A program made the position numbers and the translations under genes. This document shows, piece by piece, positions 9,021 through 17,872 of a DNA stretch of 33,877 nucleotides. Location of the stretch: assembly GCA_030748335.1 (NCBI GenBank), contig JASMMD010000016.1, positions 1 through 33,877 on the forward strand, given 5' to 3'. The stretch's first letter is position 1, and each line of letters opens with the position of its first letter. Below the pieces are notes generated by a model, which made no database searches, had not been told where the DNA came from, and worked only from the letters and a program-made list of their open reading frames with translations. Source of the DNA: Candidatus Thalassarchaeum sp. GTDB lineage: Archaea > Thermoplasmatota > Poseidoniia > Poseidoniales > Thalassarchaeaceae.

Positions 9021-9349
9021 TGCTTGGCCTCCTTCTCTATGACGCAGAACTTCACCGTCTTCGACAGCGGCCTACACTCCATGATGCGGACTCTGTCACC
9101 ATGGCTGACGCCGCCTATGCACGAAGGTAGGTGTGCAGCGTAGCGCCGCGTGCGCTTCTCGTAGCGTTCGTACTTCTGCATGTAGCGCGTAGTCTCCCTT
9201 TCGACCACTATCGAGTCGGTCATGCCGTGCGAAGATACGGTTCCCTCAATGATCTGGCCGCGCACCTTGAGGCTACCGTAGAACGGGCAGTTGTCACTGC
9301 CGTCCCACTCTCCCTCAGGAGATCTTACGTCGACGCCTATGTCTCTCAT
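9017..9349 (-). CDS. rps17: 30S ribosomal protein uS17
   Basis: GTVSSHGMTDSIVVERETTRYMQKYERYEKRTRRYAAHLP...GDRVRIMECRPLSKTVKF. Confidence 0.95.
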   Translation of the reverse strand: MRDIGVDVRSPEGEWDGSDNCPFYGSLKVRGQIIEGTVSSHGMTDSIVVERETTRYMQKYERYEKRTRRYAAHLPSCIGGVSHGDRVRIMECRPLSKTVKFCVIEKEAKQ

Positions 9350-9350
9350 C

Positions 9351-9608
9351 TCAGCGCCTCCCGTACCTGCGGTTAATCCGATCCTCGGGGCGCTGGGTGA
9401 CGACTGAGCCGTCGATTACCTCCCCCGAGTCGATTGTGAACTTGATGACGTTTTTCGCCAGTCTGACGCGACCGCTGTCGGTCAGGATGCGAATGGTCCT
9501 GCGTGTCTCGTCTAGGACGGTGCCGCTCAGACCGACCAGCGTCGGGTCTAGTGAGTCGACCACGGTGATCGTTCTCGACAGCCAGGGCAGGTGCATGACT
9601 TCACCCAT
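9351..9608 (-). CDS. rnp1: RNase P protein component 1 (Pop4/Rpp29)
   Basis: DPTLVGLSGTVLDETRRTIRI and conserved position next to uS17. Confidence 0.9.
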   Translation of the reverse strand: MGEVMHLPWLSRTITVVDSLDPTLVGLSGTVLDETRRTIRILTDSGRVRLAKNVIKFTIDSGEVIDGSVVTQRPEDRINRRYGRR

Positions 9609-9908
9609 CTATCGCACCTCCACCTGGTAGCCGTTCTGCTCGAGTACCTTCGCGGCTCTCTTCTTGTGATCGCCCTGCAGCTCGATGGTCCGTCCCTTGA
9701 CCGTGCCGCCACTGGCGCAGGCCCCCTTGAGAATCTTGGCGAGTTGGCCTAGGTCGATAGCGGTGTCCTCAATCCCCTCAACGATGGTTACCATTTTCCC
9801 GTACCTCCTCCTTACTACTGAGATTGTCGCCTTCTGCTGTTCCTTTGCTATCTCTTGGCATATGCACAGTTCGTCCGGTAGTCCACACAGGTTGCATATC
9901 CCAGCCAT
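9609..9908 (-). CDS. Translation initiation factor aIF1/SUI1 family
   Basis: VRRRYGKMVTIVEGIEDTAIDLGQLAKILKGACASGGTVKGRTIELQGDHKKRAAKVL; N-terminal CxxC/CxC knuckle. Confidence 0.93.
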   Translation of the reverse strand: MAGICNLCGLPDELCICQEIAKEQQKATISVVRRRYGKMVTIVEGIEDTAIDLGQLAKILKGACASGGTVKGRTIELQGDHKKRAAKVLEQNGYQVEVR

Positions 9909-9912
9909 CTAC

Positions 9913-10116
9913 CTACTCCCTCTCCTGCTTGTTGATGTTGGTGAGCAGCCTCGCAATGCTCCTGCGTGTCTGCTTATACTCTCCTGAGTTCGATGCCGAG
10001 CCTCCCAGTGCCTGCTGGGCTCGTAGTTGCAGGAGCTCCTCTCGGAGCTCCTCAAGCGCGTCCTGACGCTGCTCGGGGCTCATCGTCTCGATGTCCCTCG
10101 ACTTCACGTGCGTCAT
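9913..10116 (-). CDS. rpl29: 50S ribosomal protein uL29
   Basis: Short helical uL29 pattern (EELREELLQLRAQQ...YKQTRRSIARLLTNINKQ); synteny. Confidence 0.93.
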   Translation of the reverse strand: MTHVKSRDIETMSPEQRQDALEELREELLQLRAQQALGGSASNSGEYKQTRRSIARLLTNINKQERE

Positions 10117-10890
10117 TCACTCCTCCTCCTTCTGCTCTATTCCGGCCATCATGTCGACGACCGAGTCGACCACGCCCTCGGTATTCTCCTCGGGCTCCTC
10201 GGTCGCAGCGACGAGTTGTTCGGCTTCCTCGTCGGGGGCGTCTATGACTGCGATCTCCGCCAGCGGCGGCAGGCCCGAGTCGGCGCGCTCGGTGATTACT
10301 ATCTCGTGCGGGAGTTTGGCGTCCGGTCGCATTATCTTGACCGTGCAGCCGATTGTGCCCAGTTTCTTGACTGCGGTCGAGAATCCAGTGTCCATGAACT
10401 CAAGTGCGGTCTCGCCGCAGAACTTGATGTGCCCCTGCTGGAACTTCTCGACCCGGTGCCTAGCGCCTGTGATCTTACCACTGAGTACGACTAGGCAGCC
10501 TCTTGCACCTGCGTCCATTATCTGCTGCGCGGTGCCGTGCCCAGCGCGGCGGAAGAACCAGCCGCGCTCGAGTGAGCTGGCTAAGCGACTGGCCATAATC
10601 TGGGCGTTGAGACGGGGTTCGGTGATTTCGTCGACGTCGAGGTGGGGTCGGTCGATATCGAAGTCGTTCTTGAGCCGGTTGCCCAACTCGTGGATGACCT
10701 TCCCCCGACGACCTATCACTCTCCCGACTTGCTCTGCCAGCAGGCTGATCTTGGTGCCTTCCGGGGTACGGGTGAAGGTCAGGCCGCCGAAGCCGGCGCG
10801 CTCGGTCTCCCTCAGCAGGAACTCGCGGACAAGCTGGCGCTCGACGTTGCGGTCGATGAGTTTCCTGATGGTACTCTGCTGCTCCGCCAT
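10117..10890 (-). CDS. rps3: 30S ribosomal protein uS3
   Basis: KH domain GRVIGRRGKVIHELGNRL; S3 C-terminal domain. Confidence 0.95.
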   Translation of the reverse strand: MAEQQSTIRKLIDRNVERQLVREFLLRETERAGFGGLTFTRTPEGTKISLLAEQVGRVIGRRGKVIHELGNRLKNDFDIDRPHLDVDEITEPRLNAQIMASRLASSLERGWFFRRAGHGTAQQIMDAGARGCLVVLSGKITGARHRVEKFQQGHIKFCGETALEFMDTGFSTAVKKLGTIGCTVKIMRPDAKLPHEIVITERADSGLPPLAEIAVIDAPDEEAEQLVAATEEPEENTEGVVDSVVDMMAGIEQKEEE

Positions 10891-10899
10891 TATGTCACC

Positions 10900-11433
10900 T
10901 CAGAATACGTCCTCTCCCTCTCCGGCGCCGTAGTGCTCGAGGAAGACCTCAAGATTGACCTGGTAGTGATTGCTGGGAGTGGCGCGACCTTGGGCCCTAG
11001 GGCGCCAGTTAGTGGCGACCTGCCCGCGGTGCGCGGCGACGTGCGTGATTGTCATGTCCTCGGCGTCGAGGGTGTCGAAGCGCTGGCGCGCGTTGTCCAT
11101 GGCGCTGTTGATCAGTTTGATGAACTCCTTCGAGGCTTTGTTTGGGTACTTGCCCGGGCCCATCTTGCCCTTGCGGTGGCCCGCCATGGTGTTGCCGCCG
11201 CGGCCCCTGCGGGAGCGGCGAGTGTAGGGGATGGCGCGCTTCTTGGCGATGACGTCCTCGAGGTAGCCAACGGCGTCAGCGGCGTTCATCCCGCGAATCG
11301 CCTTGGCTATGTGGTAGCAGTGCTTGTGATGGCAGTCAATATTGACTGCTCTGGCAGTGACGAGGTTGGAGCCCTCCAGCAACTGAGTGTAACCGGACTG
11401 CGGCTTGCCTGCTCTCCTGCTCATTCTTCTCAC
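10900..11433 (-). CDS. rpl22: 50S ribosomal protein uL22
   Basis: CYHIAKAIRGMNAADAVGYLEDVIAKKRAIPY; synteny. Confidence 0.95.
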   Translation of the reverse strand: MRRMSRRAGKPQSGYTQLLEGSNLVTARAVNIDCHHKHCYHIAKAIRGMNAADAVGYLEDVIAKKRAIPYTRRSRRGRGGNTMAGHRKGKMGPGKYPNKASKEFIKLINSAMDNARQRFDTLDAEDMTITHVAAHRGQVATNWRPRAQGRATPSNHYQVNLEVFLEHYGAGEGEDVF

Positions 11434-11434
11434 C

Positions 11435-11935
11435 TCACTTCAGTGCCACGTGCTGTGACGAACGGGTCGCTCCAACGCCCGGACCGGTGTGCGTGACCGA
11501 CTTGCGCGTGTGGGCGAACTCGCCCAGCGCGTGGCCAATCATCTCCGGCACGATATCGACTCTGACGAAGTCCTTGCCGTTGTGGATTCCAACGGTCGTA
11601 CCGACCATCTCGGGCAGGATGTACATGCCGCGGCAGTGGGTCTTGACGGTCTTGCCGTCGTTGGAACGGATGCGCTCTAGGAGCTTGTAGCACTCGAGGC
11701 TGAGGCCGCGTGACAGCGAGCGCTTGGCCCGAGAGGGCATCAGGGTGGCTATGCAGGGCGCCTCGATGTCGTCCTCGGGTGGATATAGGGGCAACTCAAG
11801 GAGCTGCTCCATCGTGTAGCCGCGCCACATGAATTCCTTCTTGCGGCGCTCGGATATCCTTGAGCGTCGCTTGCGGGCTTGGCGCCTCGCCAACTTGGGC
11901 GAGCGGAATACCTTCTTCGATCTTCGACGAGCCAT
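11435..11935 (-). CDS. rps19: 30S ribosomal protein uS19
   Basis: HCRGMYILPEMVGTTVGIHNGKDFVRVDIVPEMIGHALGEFAHTRKSVTHTGPGVGATRS. Confidence 0.96.
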   Translation of the reverse strand: MARRRSKKVFRSPKLARRQARKRRSRISERRKKEFMWRGYTMEQLLELPLYPPEDDIEAPCIATLMPSRAKRSLSRGLSLECYKLLERIRSNDGKTVKTHCRGMYILPEMVGTTVGIHNGKDFVRVDIVPEMIGHALGEFAHTRKSVTHTGPGVGATRSSQHVALK

Positions 11936-11936
11936 T

Positions 11937-12662
11937 CTAATCAGTCTCCTGCTCCCTCACCCTTCCGCGTCCAGTCCGGCGCGGCGCGATGTTGCCGACC
12001 TTCTTGCCCGGCGGGGCGTTGCGACTCACCGAACTCGGGCCGTGGACGGCCTGGTGGTTACCTCCGCCATGCGGGTGGTCAACCGGGTTCATCGCCACGC
12101 CGCTGACAGTGGGGTATAGCTTGCCGCGGGCCTTGGCCCGATAGTGAGCTGCGCCGGCCTTCATCAGGGGCTTCTCAGAACGGCCGTGGCCGGACAAGAC
12201 GCCAATAGTGGCTCGGCAGTTCGCCGGCAGATCCTTGACGCGACCGCTCGGCAGGCGGACACGAGCCCTGTCGTCCATCCTGGCCTCCAGAGTCGCAGAG
12301 TTCCCACCGGAGCGGGCGAACTTACCTCCGTCACCGGGGCGCGCCTCGACGTTGCATATCGGGGTCCCCTCGGGTATCTCGGAGAGCTTGGTGACGTTGC
12401 CCGGCCTCAGGGACACGTTGTCACCGAATGACAGGCTTTGGCCTATCGATATGCCCTCGGGCGCGGCTATGTGTCCGACGCTACCGTCGTCGAACTTGAT
12501 CTTGGCTAGAGGGGCTGTGTGTACCGGGCTGTGTACGAGGTCGACCACCACGCCGATCTGGTCGTAGACCCGGGGGATCCTGTTCGAGGCCGGGAAGCGG
12601 TGGCTCGAAACCCTGTTCTTGGGGCTTGAGCCGCGACGTTGTGATCGTGTGCGCTTACCCAT
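11937..12662 (-). CDS. rpl2: 50S ribosomal protein uL2
   Basis: GVAMNPVDHPHGGGNHQAVHGPSSVSRNAPPGKKVG signature. Confidence 0.97.
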   Translation of the reverse strand: MGKRTRSQRRGSSPKNRVSSHRFPASNRIPRVYDQIGVVVDLVHSPVHTAPLAKIKFDDGSVGHIAAPEGISIGQSLSFGDNVSLRPGNVTKLSEIPEGTPICNVEARPGDGGKFARSGGNSATLEARMDDRARVRLPSGRVKDLPANCRATIGVLSGHGRSEKPLMKAGAAHYRAKARGKLYPTVSGVAMNPVDHPHGGGNHQAVHGPSSVSRNAPPGKKVGNIAPRRTGRGRVREQETD

Positions 12663-12674
12663 ACTCTCACCTCA

Positions 12675-12965
12675 TCAGAACGCGCCCAGCTTGAGCGCGG
12701 CCTCCTCTGCATCGTAGCCCTCGGCAAGGCGCACACTGGCGTGCTTGCCGGTGATCGTGAATCTGGTGTTCACCTTGTCCACCTTGACGTCGAACATCTG
12801 CTCGACGGCTTCTCGGATTTGCGGCTTCGTCGCTTCCTTCCGGACGATGAACTCGATACGGTTGTTGTTTTCCTTGTAGCCGCCGTCCTCGTCTGCGACA
12901 CGGCGCGCCTCGAGAGTCTTCTCGGTAATCCAAGGCATGATGATTATGTCATACGGATCGGTCAT
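12675..12965 (-). CDS. rpl23: 50S ribosomal protein uL23 (start MTDPYD; ORF open to 13004)
   Basis: NNRIEFIVRKEATKPQIREAVEQMFDVKVDKVNT signature. Confidence 0.95.
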   Translation of the reverse strand: MTDPYDIIIMPWITEKTLEARRVADEDGGYKENNNRIEFIVRKEATKPQIREAVEQMFDVKVDKVNTRFTITGKHASVRLAEGYDAEEAALKLGAF

Positions 12966-12970
12966 CGAAA

Positions 12971-13849
12971 TCACTCCAGCTCCTCTATCGAGGCCTTGGT
13001 CCACACTGTCAAGCGGCCGGCATCACCGCCGGGGGCGAGATCCTCGGCGGATAGGTCCCTAGCGGCGACCACGTCGACACCGGGGACGTTTCTTGCGGCC
13101 TTGTGGAGACCGTCCTTGTTGGATACGACGAGAAGGATACTCTTGGGAGTCCTGTAGCGGCGGCCGCGCATCTTACCCTTGCCCGCGCGGATGTTTCTGC
13201 CGCTCTTGGCCCTCTCTAGATCGGCACCTAGGCCGAGTCCCTCCATCATGGCGAGGAACTTGCGAGTGGAGTACTGCAGAGGGAGGGACTCGATGTCGTA
13301 CTTCTCCTCCGAGTCGTCGCGCGACTCAACATAGCCATCGACGATGATGGGGAATCGTACGCCGTCTTCGAATCGGTGGCCGCGCGCGGCCACGGTCCCG
13401 GCGTCAGCGGTTGCTGCGATGGCGGAGTCGCGGGCCATGCGGCGTTGCTTCGAGTTGGCCTTCTGCGACCAGTCCTTGGCGACCAACGGACCGTGCGCCC
13501 TGCGACCGCCGCGAGTATGTGGGTTCTGAGCTCCTGTGCGCTGGCCGGTCTTGCGCATAATCCTCGACACACCACGCCCCTTGCCCCACCACTCGACGGA
13601 ATGTTTCATGCCGGGCTGCGGGGCCCTCTTGCCGTCATGCTCGCGGTGGCCGTAAGGCTGCCTGCGATTGGCCCGGGAAGCCAGTACTGCTGAGCGGATC
13701 AAGTCCTCGCGGACATCGGAGGAGAATGCTGCTGGCAGAGTGATGTTCTTGCCATCGCTCGCCTCGACGAAATAGTACTCGGCTAGAAGCCCGGCGTCGA
13801 GCTCATCCTGCTCTACTGAATTGACCAGATTGTACGCCTTCGTCTTCAC
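12971..13849 (-). CDS. rpl4: 50S ribosomal protein uL4
   Basis: ASRANRRQPYGHREHDGKRAPQPGMKHSVEWWGKGRGVSRI...GGRRAHGPLVAKDW. Confidence 0.96.
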   Translation of the reverse strand: MKTKAYNLVNSVEQDELDAGLLAEYYFVEASDGKNITLPAAFSSDVREDLIRSAVLASRANRRQPYGHREHDGKRAPQPGMKHSVEWWGKGRGVSRIMRKTGQRTGAQNPHTRGGRRAHGPLVAKDWSQKANSKQRRMARDSAIAATADAGTVAARGHRFEDGVRFPIIVDGYVESRDDSEEKYDIESLPLQYSTRKFLAMMEGLGLGADLERAKSGRNIRAGKGKMRGRRYRTPKSILLVVSNKDGLHKAARNVPGVDVVAARDLSAEDLAPGGDAGRLTVWTKASIEELE

Positions 13850-13853
13850 GGTA

Positions 13854-14930
13854 TCACGCTCCCTGCTTGCTCGAGGTGCTCACGTAGGTGATGTCGACCT
13901 CGGGTTTGGCCACCCTAGGGCGGATGGCATCCCGGAACCTCAGCATCCGCTTGGAGGGACCGGGCAGACTGCCCTGGATTAGCATGTATGGATTGGTCAC
14001 CTCGCCGTAGTTGAGGAAGCCGCCAGCGGGGGTTATGTCAGACTCCCCTGGGTCGGAGATTCTCAGGATGCGTTTATTCAGCTCGGTTCGGTTGTGGTAG
14101 CCGACTTGGCCAGCCTGACGGATGGTCTTGCGGACGTAGCGGGTGCCGAAATCACCCATGTTTCCACCTTGTCGTCTTCGCTTGCTGTTCTTGTGAGAGA
14201 GGAGTTTGATACCCCACCTCTTGATTGAACCCTGCCAGCCCTTGCCCTTGGTCACACCTGCAACATCGATCTCCTGACCGGTCTGGTAGACGTCATCCAG
14301 CGTGATGGCCCCACCCAACCTCTCCTCGGCCCAGTCCAGCTTGGCGGCGTTGTCACCTCCAGCCAGTGCGACCTCCATGATCTCGGGGGTCTTGCTGGAG
14401 ACACTCTTGACGAGGGCAGGTTGTGTGGAAACTATCAGGCGGACCTCACAGAGGTCTGCCTCACGCAGGGCCTTCAGGGCCTCCTCAGGAGAACTATCCC
14501 CTCTGACTGGGATGCGGCCAGCGCGCTTGGAGGGTTTACGGCCCTCCTCTGCGTCGCGCTCGCCTCGACTCTGGTTGGCCAAGCGGGGCATCAGGCCCTC
14601 GGGGCCGCCGTCAGAGTCGTGCCAGGCCTCGCCTGCAGTCTGCATCCCGTAGGGAGTCATGCGGTAGCCGCGCACGGCTAGGACGCTCATCGGAGGGGCC
14701 TCGACGACGGTGACGGCCTTGCGAACCTCTTGCTGGGCCGAAGGTGAGTGAGGGTTGTTGTCGCGAATTAGGATGTGGGTCATGCCGGCCTTCCAGCCGG
14801 CGAATCCCTGAACCCTGACCTCGGAGGAGTCCGACTCAGGCCAGGAGCTGATTCTACTGAACTGTCGGTTCGCCCTCTTGCGAGGGCTATAGCCCATGCT
14901 ACCACGGCGGGGTTTGCTGCGGTCTGCCAT
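13854..14930 (-). CDS. rpl3: 50S ribosomal protein uL3 (start MADRSKPRRGSMGYSPRKRA; ORF open to 14975)
   Basis: AGMTHILIRDNN..., VTKGKGWQGSIKRWGIKLLSHKNSKRRRQGGNMG signature. Confidence 0.96.
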   Translation of the reverse strand: MADRSKPRRGSMGYSPRKRANRQFSRISSWPESDSSEVRVQGFAGWKAGMTHILIRDNNPHSPSAQQEVRKAVTVVEAPPMSVLAVRGYRMTPYGMQTAGEAWHDSDGGPEGLMPRLANQSRGERDAEEGRKPSKRAGRIPVRGDSSPEEALKALREADLCEVRLIVSTQPALVKSVSSKTPEIMEVALAGGDNAAKLDWAEERLGGAITLDDVYQTGQEIDVAGVTKGKGWQGSIKRWGIKLLSHKNSKRRRQGGNMGDFGTRYVRKTIRQAGQVGYHNRTELNKRILRISDPGESDITPAGGFLNYGEVTNPYMLIQGSLPGPSKRMLRFRDAIRPRVAKPEVDITYVSTSSKQGA

Positions 14931-15016
14931 ACTGGTTCCTCCGGGCGTTACCGGCATCGGGCCGCAAAACGGCACTCCACCGGGCCCACTGCGTCAAGGA
15001 GGAACCGTGACACCGG

Positions 15017-15042
15017 GCCCGGGCCGCGAGTGCGGCCGGGGC
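15017..15042. other. GC hairpin in the uL3/helicase divergent gap (6 bp + mismatch + 4 bp; GGCCGC-GAGT-GCGGCC core)
   Basis: Direct reading. Confidence 0.75.
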
Positions 15043-15220
15043 GTGAAGGGTGCTTCAGCAGTGCCTATTGGTGTCTGGTTCCTCACGTAGTGAGCGGCCT
15101 TCCGACAAACATACCCTATTTGAACGAATCGGGGTATGACCCGCACCACCCCTACGGGGTGTAAGTGGAATCCCGGACTTGTGCAACGATTTAGAACCCT
15201 GACTCCCAAGGTGTGGGCCC

Positions 15221-17011
15221 ATGCGGTACGGAATACGCCATCCGAGTCTCACCTCGGGGGTAATCGAGGCACGTGCCTACCAACTCGAGGCGGCGGACGA
15301 GGCGCTCTCCGGCTCGACGATGCTGGTACTGCCCACCGCGGCTGGCAAGACAGTGGTGGCCTGGATGGTGATAGCCGACCGGTTGGAGAGCAGCGACGGG
15401 TGGGTCTTGATCGTCGCCCCGACCGTTGCCCTAGTCGAGCAGCACCTGCGTGGTGTCGGGCCCGTGCTGGCTGACGCCGCTTCGGTGAATCCGATATCCA
15501 TTACAGGTCAGAACCCGGTGGCCAAGCGCGCTAATCTATGGGGGTCTTCCAGACTCGTCGTAGCCACGCCCCAGGTCGTCAGGAACGATGTAATTAGAGG
15601 CGTCCTAGACCTCTCTGGCTGCGCACTGCTAGTGGTTGACGAGGCGCATCACTCCACGGGCGACCATGCCATGGCGCAGGTCGGCGATTTGTATCTGTCG
15701 CAGACCTCCGAGCCCCTCGTCCTCGCCACCACGGCGAGCCCGGGCTCAAGGACCAATCAGGTCGAGGAAGTCTGCGACCATCTGGGCATAGGCAGAATCC
15801 ACATCAGGACCGGTGGCGATGCGATGGTGGCCAAGCACCTCGCTGGACTGGAGGTGCAGGAAGTAAAGGTCGAGGTCCCAGTTCAGATTAGAGAACTTGC
15901 GGAGCCCCTCGTGATGTGGCAGAGCGGGATTGTCGATCGCGAGAGGCGGCTCGGCAGGTACGTGATGCCGGGTGTAATTAGCCACGCCGGCCTCTCCAAT
16001 GCGATGGAACGGGCCCAGCAAGCGATATCGAGGGGCGAGTCCAGCGCCTACCAGTCAGTATCGAGGATAGCCACGGCGATGCGCTTGCATCACCTGATCA
16101 ATCATCTGCTTTGTCAGGGTGTCGCCGCGTCCAGAGAGTTCCTTGAGCGCCTCTCCAGAAGCGAGCAGTCCCAGAACAAGTCGACACGTAACTTCCTGAG
16201 GGACAGGAGGGTGTCGAGTCTGCGAGCGAACCTGTCTGAGATGGAAGAGGCACACAGCAAGGTGGGCGCGGTACGCAGGCTAATCTCGGAGAGGCTTCGC
16301 AGGGATTCAGGCTCACGCGTCATCGTGTTCGCAACTTTCAGGGACACCGTCGCTGCCGTCGAGGAGTCCCTCGGAGAGCTAGAAGGAGTTCGTCCGATTC
16401 AGTTCGTCGGGCAGTCCAGCCGCGAGGGCAGTGGAGGACTAACTCCCAAGCAGCAAATCGCTAGGCTTGACGAGTTCAGATCGGGTGCTGCCAACGTCCT
16501 AGTAGCGACCTCGGTAGGAGAGGAGGGTCTAGATATTCCCAGTGCCGATCTAGTCATATTCTACGAGCCGGTGTCCAGCGAGATACGGACCATACAGAGG
16601 CGAGGGAGAACGGGTAGGCATAGGGAGGGTGAGGTCGTCGTCCTGATAGCCGAGGGTACTCGGGACGAGGGTGCTAGGGCATCCGCCGAGAGGCGTGAAG
16701 AGTTCATGCAGCGGGCCGTCCACAGGGTCAGCAGGAAATTGCCTCGCAGCCATCACAGGGATCTCTCGAACCTAGGCAGGTTCGAGGTGGTCTCCGAGAG
16801 TGGTTCCGTCCCGGCATCCGAGTTCGTCTCCGAACAGCGGGAGATACACAGGGTGGAAATCAACGAGTCTGACGACAACGAAACCGTAGATAGTAGCGGC
16901 CCTCCCGCTCTGCCCCCAGAGACATTCAGAGCCAAGGGGCAGACTGGGCTGGAGCAGTTTGGCGTCGAATCAGTTATGCCCGTAGAGAATGGCCTTGAGC
17001 GTGACACTTAG
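15221..17011 (+). CDS. Hef/FANCM-like superfamily 2 DEAH helicase, helicase module only (no XPF nuclease domain)
   Basis: PTAAGKT (Walker A), VVDEAHH (DEAH), ATTASPGS, VATSVGEEGLDIPSADLVIFYEP, QRRGRTGR. Confidence 0.88.
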   Translation: MRYGIRHPSLTSGVIEARAYQLEAADEALSGSTMLVLPTAAGKTVVAWMVIADRLESSDGWVLIVAPTVALVEQHLRGVGPVLADAASVNPISITGQNPVAKRANLWGSSRLVVATPQVVRNDVIRGVLDLSGCALLVVDEAHHSTGDHAMAQVGDLYLSQTSEPLVLATTASPGSRTNQVEEVCDHLGIGRIHIRTGGDAMVAKHLAGLEVQEVKVEVPVQIRELAEPLVMWQSGIVDRERRLGRYVMPGVISHAGLSNAMERAQQAISRGESSAYQSVSRIATAMRLHHLINHLLCQGVAASREFLERLSRSEQSQNKSTRNFLRDRRVSSLRANLSEMEEAHSKVGAVRRLISERLRRDSGSRVIVFATFRDTVAAVEESLGELEGVRPIQFVGQSSREGSGGLTPKQQIARLDEFRSGAANVLVATSVGEEGLDIPSADLVIFYEPVSSEIRTIQRRGRTGRHREGEVVVLIAEGTRDEGARASAERREEFMQRAVHRVSRKLPRSHHRDLSNLGRFEVVSESGSVPASEFVSEQREIHRVEINESDDNETVDSSGPPALPPETFRAKGQTGLEQFGVESVMPVENGLERDT

Positions 17012-17872
17012 TCAGTCGCCGATTACCGCAATTCTAGTGCGCAGTTGTGCCAGCCTAGTGTTGTGGTGTCCCATCGAGAAAGAAAGCATCTCTGTGAGGT
17101 GTATGACTGGGATGTTGGTGGCCAGCCCAGTCGACCTCGATGCCTTGCCTTGGTAGACGTCGAGGACGGTGTGAGAGAGATTGCACGCGCTCACGATGAG
17201 GTCTGCGCCCTCGGACTTGGCCTCGTGGAGCACAGAGGCTGCCTGCCGCAGCACTGTAGACTCCTCTGAGAAGAGTCCCGGAACCCCGACGCTCTGGGTG
17301 CGCCCCTCCCACTGCACCGGCCTCCCGCCAAGCGCGTCGATGACCAATTCGAGGTACTCGGGGTCGTGGACGTCGTCGCCCCCACAGGCCCCGGTCTGCT
17401 GGATATTGGGACCGTAGAACCCAGCGACATCGAAGTCGATAGGGTTCCTCACCTCCGATTCTAGCCTCTCGATTCCGACCTCATCGACGATGACATGCAG
17501 GAGGTGGTGGACGTGTGTGTCGCCCGAGAATCTCCTGCCGCATGTCTTCTCTAGGACCTCGTTGATCTCCCCGAGCAGGTTCGGGTCCTGCTTCAGTGTA
17601 GCGAGGTCTTCCTGCAGGTTGCCCGCAGTCGCGGCGCATGGCGTTATGATGTCGAGACCCATTTCCTCGGCCATCGAGAATGTGCGTGCGTTAAGGGTCA
17701 GCTGGAGGCGTCTGCTGGCCTGCTTGATTATGCCGGCTCCGCAGCTGGTGGCACCATCCAGAGGGACCAACTCGATGCCCAGTGAGCTTGCTACCGGTTC
17801 CATCGTCTCTGCCACCTCGGTGGCGCTGCTGTGGGCCACGTTTCCGGGGTGGTAGGCGTACTTCAGGGGCAT
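17012..17872 (-). CDS. HdrB/SdhE-like (CCG-domain) protein with most cluster-ligand cysteines substituted
   Basis: LKYAYHPGN...LGIELVPLDGATSCGAG...ITPCAAT matches the CCG-domain layout (YxPGC...CCG...CxxC); second repeat FYGPNIQQ...TQSVGVPG...IVSACNLS. Confidence 0.75.
   Translation of the reverse strand: MPLKYAYHPGNVAHSSATEVAETMEPVASSLGIELVPLDGATSCGAGIIKQASRRLQLTLNARTFSMAEEMGLDIITPCAATAGNLQEDLATLKQDPNLLGEINEVLEKTCGRRFSGDTHVHHLLHVIVDEVGIERLESEVRNPIDFDVAGFYGPNIQQTGACGGDDVHDPEYLELVIDALGGRPVQWEGRTQSVGVPGLFSEESTVLRQAASVLHEAKSEGADLIVSACNLSHTVLDVYQGKASRSTGLATNIPVIHLTEMLSFSMGHHNTRLAQLRTRIAVIGD

Noticed and set aside
8421-9143. 240-aa plus-strand ORF opposite uL24/uL14/uS17
   Set aside because: Spans several well-supported minus-strand genes; shadow ORF.
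10091-11496. Long plus-strand ORFs (280 and 284 aa) opposite uS3/uL22
   Set aside because: Antisense to certain ribosomal protein genes; typical GC-rich shadow ORFs with no recognisable domain.
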